Shown here: piece after piece, positions 1-12,100 of the stretch
How the letters are laid out: every line of letters starts with the position of its first letter
Numbering within the stretch: position 1 is the stretch's first letter
Origin: Bettongia penicillata ogilbyi
Lineage: Eukaryota > Chordata > Mammalia > Diprotodontia > Potoroidae
Reading direction: 5' to 3'
Assembly: GCA_023548195.1 (NCBI GenBank)
Contig: JAJHZJ010000416.1
Coordinates: 1,124,418-1,188,417 of the forward strand
Length of the DNA: 64,000 nucleotides
Notes under the pieces: generated by a model
The model's input: only the letters and a program-made list of their open reading frames with translations
What the model was told of the DNA's origin: nothing
Database searches by the model: none
Translations under genes and position numbers: made by a program

Positions 1-39
1 ATAAAGATAACCTGAATTTGTGAATTAATGTTCTAATAG

Positions 40-109
40 AGAACGACAGGATGCTGATGGACAAATGAAAGAACTACAAGATCAGCTTGAAGCAGAGCAG
101 TATTTCTCA
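40..109 (+). CDS. ROCK2: ROCK2 exon 21 (coiled coil)
   Basis: The acceptor is TAATAG before 40 and the donor is GTAGGT after 109. The exon encodes about 23 residues, including DADGQMKELQDQLEAEQYFS, part of the long parallel coiled coil. The first base completes a codon begun in an exon outside the window. The end is phase 0. Confidence 0.93.
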
Positions 110-3100
110 GTAGGTACCAAATACTTTCATTCTTTTGGTTGGTGTGACTTTTCATCCTTTTCTATGAAACTACAGGATAAAGTTTATATCGATGGAATAA
201 GTCATTTCCATAATTGTGAGTTCAAAAAATTTTTACCAGACCAAATTTTATTTTATATAACTTATTATTCCCCACAAGTTAAGGGGGAGTAATCACTGGC
301 ATTAACATAGGAGTAATGTAGTTATTGAAGTTTTTTTATGAAAAAGTTTCTACTATTATTTAATGTGATGTTTTGAAGTCAGGAACTTTTGGGTTATTTA
401 CTCATAGAGCAATGGATATGAACCAAATCCTAACAAAGAATGCTAGACCAAAGAGAATAGATGTGTTAGTACAAACATACCACTGTTACTTGGTGAAAGG
501 TATTGAAGAGTTGTAGGCACATATCCTGTTGGTAATGGGCCAGTAATGATATTTTTGTAGAGTATGAAGAGTACATTTTTATAATGAAGGAATGGATATT
601 TAAGAAGAAAAGTTAATTGTATTACATAATTTTTCCATCTGTCTTCAAATTATAAATAAAAGTATCTGTGATACATATATGCCACTAACTAGCAAAAATT
701 TTAGTCTAAATTTCTAGTTTTTTCTCTTCATGATATGACCTTCCACATCATACTAATCTTTGAGACCTCTTTGAAACCTTCTTGAGACACTCAGATGTAG
801 TCACATCTTAAGCTTAATGAACAGTAATAAAATCAAACAGCTTATCTTTAGTAAAGGCAAAAAACTAATGCAAATTTCACATAGGATTAGATAAGTTTAA
901 AGGCACTTCTCAGTTTTTAAAACCTTATATCTGTTTATTGTTTGAAGTTACTTATTTAGGAAATCAAGATCAATGAAGTGCTTTATGTGTGCATTGAATT
1001 TTTGTTTGAATAAGTATTTAATTTAGAAATTGTAAAAACAGTATTTTAGAATTGGAAAGAAATTCAAGTCAGTCCAGCCCATACCTGAACAAGAATTCCT
1101 TCTGTAGCAATTGTAACAAGTGATCATCTAGTCTTTACTTTAAGACTTTCAAGTTATAGGGAACCCACTGACTCCAGATTCAATCGATTTTACTTTTAGA
1201 CAGTTTCAGTGTTACAGTTTTTCCTAATATCAAGCCACAATCTGCTCCTGCAGCTTTCACCCATTGTTATTAATTCTACTCTTTAGTACTTCAAAACATC
1301 TCCATTAGACAAGACCCATCTAACCACAGTCACTGAGTACCTTCTATTCTCAGTCAGTATATAGAAATACAAACATAAAATAAATATAAAATGGCCTTTT
1401 TGTCCACCAAAAGTTTTCTGCTATAATCCTTGGACTATGTGACATAGGTGTCTGCTGAGGGACAATTTGCCGAAATCATGGCTCTGTAGACCATTTCTAG
1501 GTGCCTAGAAAAGATGCTATTAGCCAGGGGATTTTTTGGGCCACAGGGAGAACAGGAACATCTTGAGTCATCCTAAAAACAGAAGACTAAGTCTCATTCT
1601 TTGTGACAGTTATGATAGTTTTTTACGTTTTGTTCTTATATTTTGAAATTCAGACTCTCTATAAAACACAAGTTCGAGAGCTTAAAGAAGAATGTCAAGA
1701 GAAGACCAAGCTTTGCAAAGAAATGCAGCAGAAGAGCCAAGAGTTGCAGGATGAGAGGTGAGGGTTCACTTCTGTTCTCCAGTAAGGCAGGGAGCAGCAC
1801 AAAGCAGAACCACGCCAAAGCGGAATTCCCAGTCACTCAGCAGCAAGCATTTATTCCACACCTCCTATGTACCAGGCACTGTGCTGGGCAGAAGCAGTAG
1901 ATGTGCTCGGACTAACTCGATACGTATTTCTGAAAATGCAGGGACTCGCTGGCCGCACAGCTTGAGATCACCTTGACAAAAGCTGACTCAGAGCAGCTCG
2001 CCCGTTCTATTGCTGAAGAGCAATACTCTGATTTGGAAAAGGAGAAGATCATGAAAGAGCTGGAAATTAAAGAGATGATGGCTCGACACAAACAAGAACT
2101 GGCAGAAAAAGATGCTACAATAGCATCTGTAAGTAATTTGTTTTATGATATTAATTTAGTGAAGTTTATATTCTCCTGTGATAAATCTTTTCCAGAGAAA
2201 TTATGGAAGTTTTGCAGTTCTAAGCATGTACTGGCATTAAAATGTTAAACTTATTTAACTCTTAGCTCCCTCATGACAGTTTGAGAGAAATTCCAGGAAG
2301 AACCTAAACAAATATAGTAAAGTTGCAGAAGAATCTGGGAGTGAACCAAATACTTACCTTGGAATTAGGATACCTGAATTTGAGACCTGGTTTTAATTTT
2401 ACTAGTGGTGTGGTTCCAAGCAATTAACTTATGTGAGCCTTACTTTTCTTATCTTTAAAATGGAGCTACTAGTATTTGTTCTGTCTCCCTTAAAAACAGG
2501 GAGGAAAGCACTGTGTAAATCACAAAGTACTCTGTAAGTGAGGTATACTATCCTTATGCAGTAGAGAAATTTCTATGCTTATTTTTTTTAACAAGCACAT
2601 TTTCAAAGGAATTCTTAAGCTTAATTATACTAAAGTGGGAATGTTAGGGAAGAAAAAAAAAACTGTGTGAAACTAACCCACCTTATAGATAGATCAAAAT
2701 ATTTTTTTCCACCACCCTTTTTTAGGACTTTGGTATTACTGGAGTGAAAATAAAAACAAATTATTTCGTTAAAGCAATGTAATTATTTTTATTAATGTTT
2801 AGTGAGGTTTAGAACTCAATCTCTTGAATTCTTCTGAATCATGTTCATTTACTGCCTTTGTGCTGCTTGCTACAGAGTGGAAACATTTTCATATGAACAC
2901 AAATTTGTTTTTTTAATATTATTTCTGCTAAGTCACATGTCATTGAGAATGTGTTTGACATTGAATATCACAAAAGAGAGAGACTTTGATACCTCCTATG
3001 TTTATTAAAGATATAAGGAAGAAGCATGAATGAAGAAGGATAGGAGACTAAGGGATAAAATATTTTTGTTGTTGTTTTTAGTCATTTTTAGTTGCATCTA

Positions 3101-6100
3101 ACTTTTTGTGACCCCTTAACATTTTTTTAGAAAATGTATTCAAAGAGCAAATTACAAGCAGGAAAAATTTTACACGTACAATCTGAATAGTGCTAGACTT
3201 AAAAGATAAAAGTCAGAATTTTTACTTGGTAACCAACTGGTTGAGGATTATAGTTCTCAATACTTAATTTTGTGTCAAAATGCTTCTGAAATCTGAGAAA
3301 ATTATATAACTCATGGCTGCTGTTTTCCGCCTCCTCCAAGAAACCTAGTTGAAGTCAGAAGTCACATAATTTCTTTTCCAAAACCTGTATAATTCTGAGA
3401 TCTGGGTGAATCTTCCTTAGTTTATAACATGCATATTAATAAGAAAAAGAAATCATTTAGATAGTAGCATTTTACTTGGAAACAGACCAATGAGAGAGCT
3501 GAAAATGAGTTTCCAGAAGGTAATACTGAAGGCAGAAAAGGAGGGAAGTGACAAATTGAAAAGTTGTAGTAGTTAACCAGGACTTGGAAGAGATTTACTT
3601 TATTTTTCTCTTCATTCCCTAGCTTGAGGAGGCTAATAGGACACTCACTAGTGACGTGGCTAATCTCGCAAATGAGAAAGAAGAACTGAATAATAAAGTC
3701 AAGGAAGTCCAAGAGCGTATGTATTGACTAAGAAGAAGACATATTTTTAGTCTGCTTAAGGGTTTATTTTAAATTTTATTTTCATAAGCAAGCTGCATTT
3801 TTTTAAAATTTCAGAAATGTCAAGATTGAAAGATGAAGAAACAAATATATCAGTTATTAAATCACAATTTGAGAAACAACTATTAAATGAGAGAACACTA
3901 AAAACTCAAGTAAGTGTAATAGAAATTATAAATATATTCTGAATGTTTGCCCATTTTACGTTAAATTTTTATATTTATATTCTGCATTATAGGTCCATTA
4001 TAGATTGGATTCATTCAAGCATAAGATTCTGAAATTTTTTGGGTCGGGGGGAGGAATGAAGATTCTTTTCCTAATTTTTGTAACTTTTAATTAATAAAGT
4101 CTCAGTTTGGTGTAGAGGTTATTTCCAGTATGCTATTTATGACATAGCTGTATTTAATTTCTTTCTATCCTCTTCCCATACCTAAATTTTTTTATTGCAA
4201 ACTCATATTTAACTTTTTCTCTTTTATGAAAAATTATATGATGACTTTGGCCAGCATGTGGAAATTGTGTTAGTATTTCAAAGAAAGTGTTTTTCACAGA
4301 AGATTTAAATCTGGAACTTTAGAGACCATCTTAACCTTCATCTTCATTTCATAGAGGAGAAAACCTAAGTCTCAAGACATCAAGTGACTTGCTTTAGGGC
4401 AATCCAATTGTTGAATGCCTATTTATAGTCAAACTTAGCTCACTTAGTTGTTGTTTTTTTTTAACTACTGATAACGCTTATGAGTTTCAGACAAAATTTT
4501 CTTTTTCATGAAGGAAAATGAAGATTTTTCTGTTGTAGAACTGTTTGCGAGCTTAAGCACTGAAAGTGACAAGAAGGCAAATGGAACCAGAACTCTTAGA
4601 AAACTCTAAGGGTTTTGGTTGGGAGGTAATAGAAAGTACATGAATGTAACAAGTACTTAAAACTTTCTGTACTTAAAGTGACCAAAGAACAGGGGCATCT
4701 TATTAAAAAGTTTTAGATAGTATTTTATGGCCTACTTATGTGGTTACAGGTATTTGCACCGTGACAAATGATGGGATATAGGGAGAACAACAGACAATAA
4801 ACAGTTTAATTTCTCCTAGGCTGTGAATAAATTGGCTGAGATTATGAATCGAAAAGAACCTCCCAGGCGTGGTGCTGACACGGATGTGAGGAGGAAAGAG
4901 AAAGAGAACAGAAAGCTACATATGGAACTGAAATCAGAACGTGAAAAGTTAACTCAACAGATGATCAAATATCAAAAAGAACTGAATGAAATGCAAGCTG
5001 TAAGATTCCTCTTTTTTGCAAACTTTTATGGTGGTTGGATGGCAATTTTAAAATTTTTGTGTATTTTATTTTTCGTTTCTAGCCTGTTTCAGAAAAATGT
5101 TACCTGAAGAATAAGTAGACTAAATTTGATGAGTTCCATGTCATACCTAGAGTCATTGAGTCATAGTAAACAGAATGCCGAGTTCAAATCTCATTCCCTT
5201 CCCCCTCTTCATTTACTTGCTCTAAGACATTGACCAAGTCACTTAGCCTGTATGCTTCAGGCATCGTCTTGTAATTTGTTCATTGTTCTTGAAGAGGACC
5301 GTGACATCAGAGAGGTGATGTTATGACATGCAGGTGATTTGGATTTCAGTGACTTTGGCCTCCAAAACAAATTATGAACAAGTTGTTCATCTGTATTGGT
5401 GGATTGAGCGCAGTCACGCAAGCATACACACACACACACAGACACACACACACACAGACACACACACACACACACACTTTTTGCATATACCCTGTTTAAG
5501 CAAAAAATATTTTTTTCTTTTATAGCAAATAGCTGAAGAAAGCCAGATTCGAATTGAACTGCAAATGACACTGGACAGTAAAGACAGTGATATTGAACAG
5601 CTTCGGTCACAGCTCCAGGCCTTACACATTGGTCTAGATAGTTCCAGTATAGGCAGTGGACCAGGGGAAGCTGAGGCAGATGATGGGTTCCCAGGTACAG
5701 GTTTGTTTTCAGCACTTTTAATTATTTTTATAAAAAGACTTTTGGCTCAGAATTAAAATCATATAAATGATTATCTCAAGGCTTGTGAGTTGTTGGTTTT
5801 TTTTTTCGGACTGGTGTAAATGCCAGTAAATTTGTGGGAAAACATGTATCTTGGTTCTACCATAATTCACCATTTAATTTTTTTTTAATTCTGATTATGC
5901 TTTAAAAAAGAAAACTAATTTACCTTCACGTTTGTTTTAGTAGCTCATCATATAATGTAATAACTAACTTTTAAAAAGCTGTTCTATGTCTAATTTTTCT
6001 GTTAACTTTTTTTTTTTTTTTTGCACTTTCCATTCTTTTATGTTGGGTATTTAGTCCATATCACTCAGTCACGTACTATGGAGTCCATGTCTTTCACCTA

Positions 6101-9100
6101 TCAACGTTCTTCTACCTCTCTCAATATTGCTACTAAGCCTTCCAGTTCTCACATGCTTCTCGACTCTGATTCTGACTCAGAGGAAGAACCTTTATCTTGT
6201 GCACCTATTTCTTCGGAACCTGATAGTGCAGGTGACATCCTGAAAACGATTATCACTCATGGATTGTTTTCTCCCTTCTTCTAACTTCGTTCCTTTTGAA
6301 AAGTTTTCATAACATTATATTGCTATATTCACTAACTCTTATGACTTTTATTAGGCTTGTTAAAATGCTACGTGCACAGAGAATTACTTAAATATTTTTC
6401 TAACCCATTAATTATAAAGTAGATTTTAAAACTCAGTTCTTTTGGAAACTTGCTACAATGTAGAAACTAGATTATCTTATTAATGCAAGAGAAGTAGGAA
6501 AATGGCATGGCTTCAAAGCTCCTAGGATTTCTCTGCTGTGAGCTGTTTTCAGGCAAATGTGATCATGGTTTAAAGATATAGAATTTTTTTTTCATTTTCT
6601 CATCAACAAAAGCACCTAATAAACATATTCAGTATTTATACCCTCAGGATAGTGAGACTGGTTTACTATGAGGAATATGAAAGAATAAATTTGTGGGTCT
6701 GTGTCCTAAAATAGCTTACAACCTCAATGGGGAGATAATAGGTAAACATTTTAGTATTTTAAGATTCCATAATTATCTCCTTGTGTATACTCTATCCACA
6801 CATGTATCATATGTCTTGGTAGTTAGTTTTATGAGTTGCTCTGGTGAGGAAAAACATTTCTTACCTAATGGTTTTAATCCTTTGATCATCAGCCTCTCTC
6901 AAAATAGCTGTGCTGGTCCTTGATAAAGGACACACATTGTATCACTGGACCCTACTAGAAACCTTTCCAGATTGCTAGGTAGGACTTCCTGAAGCTTATA
7001 CTCTATTGTCATAACCTTTATGAACCTAGAATCTCCATAAGGTATGTAAGACATTGAAGCAGGACTCCACTGGAGGATGGCATAAAAACATGCATATATG
7101 TATGTACACATATATACATATACGCACACATATATGCATCTATCTACTTATATACATATACATACATACATGTGTGTGTGTATAAAATCCAAGGCAGCGT
7201 GTGATTGAATACAAAACAATATAGTAATTATATGTGAGAGTGCAATTTTAGATCATTTTAAATGAAGACTCTAAAGTAAAATAACTACAGTGAAACGTAT
7301 TTGTTCTTTCATTTTCTCATAATTTATTTTTTTGTCTTCATCCTATACTGAGGTTAATCAGGATAAGACATAAAATGTCATTTTAAGTACCAACTTTGAT
7401 TTTAAGTAAGATATTATTTATCTTATATTTATCCTAGAATCGTGAGGTTATCTGGTGAAGTAGCTTCTTTCTCTCAGTAGATGACCAGGTTTAAATAATA
7501 CCAGAGAATTAAAACTATATCTTGATATTTATGATAGTATTTCCACTTAGAACTGCATCTGGGTGCTATATTCTATGAAATATACTAATATCATTTCCCT
7601 TTTTAAAAAAAATGATTATGAATGGTACCTTTGGAATTACCATATCCAATGAATTACAAGATATTATCCAAGTTCTGCTATTGAACTGGAATTTTGTCTA
7701 TTATCAAATATTATTTAGTGCATCAGCTTGATTTATAATGAGATTTTTGTCCTAAGTTGCAGCAGCTTTTGATTTGTAATTTGTAACTTTTTTTTTTTAA
7801 TTTTCATGTAAACCTTCTAAAAGTCCAGTGTTTTCTACCTTTAAAAAGGTACATTGTCTTCAAAGGAAATTTCTATTACAATTAAAATGAAATATTTCCA
7901 GCATGATAAAAATTTCTTAAGGAGATATGCCATCGAAATAAAACTAGAGCTGTTAGTTTGCTACTTGCCTTCTCAGACCACAGCAAGCCCGGTCAGTGGG
8001 ACTTTTTTGCCGAGTAAACAAACTGTAGGGTGCAAATTTATTTTCATTGTAAAGCTCCTTTTGAAAAAATTGTATTTGCTTACAATAACTTGTATTTGTG
8101 GATTATATATAGATAATTGTAAGGATAAACATTGAGGAACAGAGTAGTACGGCTTCGTAATATCTAGATGAAAATCATGTGCCATAAAACCTAAAATAAG
8201 ATTTGTTACTTGGGTTATAATTCCTTTGCTTGTTTGCAGAATCAAGATTAGAGGGATGGCTTTCACTGCCTGTACGAAACAACACTAAGAAGTTTGGATG
8301 GGTTAAAAAGGTAATTTAGTACTATATGGTTAGAAGTCGTAGCATTATTTTCCCAGAGATAGTTTATTGATCTGTTGCACATTTTACATAATCTTTGGAT
8401 CCTGCTTTAGCTATGGTTCTTTCATATCTTCCAGATCTTGGAAGTGGCAAGGCTAGTCCATAGGTACCAGAAGTTTCATACCTTAGCTGCTAATAAGAAA
8501 AAATATTTGTTTTGATGGCAAAATGGAGTCATAGTGAATGAGATTGTACAGTGACTGATCCTGAAAGGGAGGGACCACAGTCATTGAGCATACCAAATTA
8601 GCTTAAATATTTCTAGATTAGAAGACTGTTGAACAAAGTCCTCCCTATGACACTTAGATGGGCTTTTATTTGATAATGTGGCCTTTTTTGCCCCCTCCTC
8701 CTCGGGATATACCATGCAAGATACCTGTGATCAAATATTTCACTGTCTTTTGCTTCCTGCATAGAGAGTTTGTGAACCATTTTCAGAGATGTTCTCAGGT
8801 TCTTCAGACATACTAGAATCTGTTGCTCAGTGATAACAGATTTTAAACTGTTTTGTCTTTTTCATTTCTAATGAGAGTTTGGAATTTCAATTTTATTTTA
8901 TTATTTTATTTGGAAAAACAAGGAAATAAAATGTTAGCAAAAGCTTAACTTTAGATTATTTCTTCCCCATGTCATATTTACCACTATTAAATTTGATTAT
9001 TACTAATTTATAGATTCTAATTATTTGATTACGTAATATTCTTGATAAATTTAGGTAGTTTTGAATTAACATTAGTGCTCAAAAAACAAGTGTTTAGTCA

Positions 9101-12100
9101 TTTTCAGATAGAAAGCATATCTAAAATTATCAAACATTCCCTTCATTCTTATTCTGGTTTCAGTGATTTGGAGTTTGTAAATATACTTTAGAACCCTTTC
9201 TTATTTTAGAAGCATCTTTTTCATACTATGAGACTATGTCCTTTTTAAAAACCATTTCACGTACCATTGCTTTAAATAGTAACATTTTTACAAAATTCCT
9301 TGAGTACATCCTTTTAATTCCATTTTATTTTGTGTGCTAGCCTTGATTTCTATTGCTGTAAATATGCTTGCAAAAAGAGTAATTGAAACAAAGGCTAGAA
9401 TAACATGAACCTTAATATTCAGCTATTTCTCTCTTAACAGTATGTGATTGTAAGCAGCAAGAAGATTCTTTTCTATGATAGTGAACAAGATAAAGAACAG
9501 TCTAATCCTTACATGGTGTTGGATATAGAGTAAGTATTTTAATACAGGATGGGTAGTAAATAAAAATTTTCTTTATATATTAAATTAAGGTAGGTTTTTT
9601 TGAGTAATTGATATATATTTTCCTCTTCTTTGAAGAAACTGATGCCAGCATCATATTTGGGGATGTGATGTTGTACACTGTAGAATGTAGCCATTGTTTT
9701 TGGGTTTTTTTTTGTTTTTTTTTAACCTTTGGGAGATTATTTTAGCAAGTGATAGTACATGGTCTAAGGCTTTATTAATTTATTTTATTTATTTCATTTC
9801 TTAATCTGTTAGGTTTCGTTTAGTTTTTTTTAAGTTGTTTCTTTTAAGATTAATCTTAATTTTATGTTTTAGAATATGTATTTTATTTGGAACTAATCTG
9901 TGAATTCCCATGTGAAGTGTAGAAATTTAAAATTTGGGAGAAGAATTTCTAAAAATCTCCGGCATTGGTACTTAAATTATGTGGAGTAGTATGTTTTCTA
10001 ATCATGTACAGTGTATGAAGTTAATTTAATATGCTTCTTGAAATAATAACTGACATGATTTTATCCTTTTCTGATATTTTATTTCTTAACATCTATTACA
10101 GTAAGTTGTTCCATGTTCGGCCAGTCACACAGACAGATGTTTATAGAGCTGATTCCAAAGAGATTCCAAGGATATTCCAGGTATCATGTGGCCTTTTTTG
10201 CCCTCTCCTCCTCAGGATATACCATGCAAGATACCTGTGATCAGACTTTTCACTCTCTTTGCTTTTTCTGCTTTCTACATAGAGAGTTTGTGCGTCATTT
10301 TCAGAGATGTTCTCAGATCCTTCAGACACGCTAGAATCTGTTATTCATTGACAGCAAATTTTAAAATTATTTTGTCTTTTTCATTTCTAATGAGAATTTG
10401 GAATTTCAAGACATACTCTTTTCTGTAAAGGAATTTAGTGTGTCTTCCTCTTTTGAGAATATTGCCTATTCAATTGTCAGGTTTTTATTTCTCTTTATCA
10501 GTAGCTTTATTTTTACCTACATTTTCATTTGTAAGCCTTAAGTTAGAAGCATAATTACAGTAACTTTTAAGAATGAAAGAAGTAGCACCAGTAAATGTAT
10601 CCCAAATGTTTCCCAAAACTTAAAACTTTTTGTAAGTGGAATACTGATCTAGAGGTTTTGATTGAAATACCTCTGTTCCCTAATCTTCTGTTGAAATTCT
10701 AAAGCATAGTTTTTTTTAAAATCCAAAAGGGAAGACAAGGGAAAAACAGGTAGCTGCTAAAGTAACAAGACATTGATTTTTTTTTATTGAGGTTTAAACA
10801 GATTAAAGGTTGGTAAAACCTTTCCCCTAAGTAACATTTACTGTGTTATGACAAAATTAAACATTTTGACTTAAAATTGTAACTTCTTATTCCATACTTT
10901 ATGTTGATATAATTTTTACTTGGCCTTCCAAATGTGGCTTTTCTATTAAGTGAATAGCTTTTCTCTAGAAATGACATGTGGTCCTTTTTTTTTGATATTT
11001 CTAGATCCTGTATGCTAATGAAGGTGAAAGCAAAAAAGAACAAGAATTTCCTGTGGAACCTGTTGGGGAGAAGTCAAACTGCATTTGCCACAAAGGACAT
11101 GAATTTATTCCAACTCTTTATCATTTCCCAACTAACTGTGAGGCCTGTATGAAGCCCCTTTGGCACATGTTTAAACCTCCCCCTGCTCTCGAGTGCCGCC
11201 GCTGCCATATCAAATGCCATAAAGACCACATGGACAAAAAGGAGGAAATCATAGCACCTTGCAAAGGTAGATAATGAAACTAAATATTCTTGTACTATCT
11301 CTAAGAAAGAAATTGTGTTCTGTAGAAATTAGACATATCTCATTGATGGGTTTTTAATGAGAATATTGATAAACAGAAACATCCATTCACTGAATAGTTA
11401 TTATAGTGAATATTTACTATCTTTAGAGTGCTATTTTAGGCTTTGAGGGAGAGAAAAAGTTAGCTAATCCCTCCTAGACTTTAGAGACTAGTCAGGGAAT
11501 AAGACATTCAAAATAACAGTCCTACACAATATTGCATTCAAAGAGAGGTACAAAGAGAGTGTTATGTGACCCACTAGAGTGAAGGCTATTGCTAATAACC
11601 AAGGGAATCAGGGAAGGCTTCCCAAACGAAGTGGCATTTAGGTTTACAGTTAAGCTATTCAAAATTCAACAGGAAGTAGAAGAAAAGTTTTCCAGGCATA
11701 GGCACTAGCATTAACAAAGAAAGTCATGAAGACTGGAGAGCATAGTGCATTTAAGGAGAGAGGAACGCAGAAAATCAATTTGACTAGAGCATAGAGGACA
11801 TGGCTTGGGCGTGGGGATGGGGGTGCGTAGGGTTTGGGGAAAGGGGGTACAAAGGAGAGGGTAAGTAATGAAAAGGTATTGCACTACCTGTCGTGTGTAA
11901 GGCCTTAAATACGAGGGAAAGGAACTTCACTTATGCCCACCAGACAGTTAAAAAAGGAGGGTGAGGAGGATAATGATTTTTTAATTAGTGAAATAACATG
12001 ATCAGATTTATGCATTTTTTAAGACTTTCAAGGCAGTAGTATGAAAGATACCTTAGGAAGGAGAGAGTAGAGAAGCCACCTGTAAGATTATTAGAATAAA

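Noticed and set aside
5257..5715. 152-codon minus-strand frame
   Set aside because: It is antisense to ROCK2 exon 27 and the CA repeat. The Cys/Val run comes from the microsatellite.
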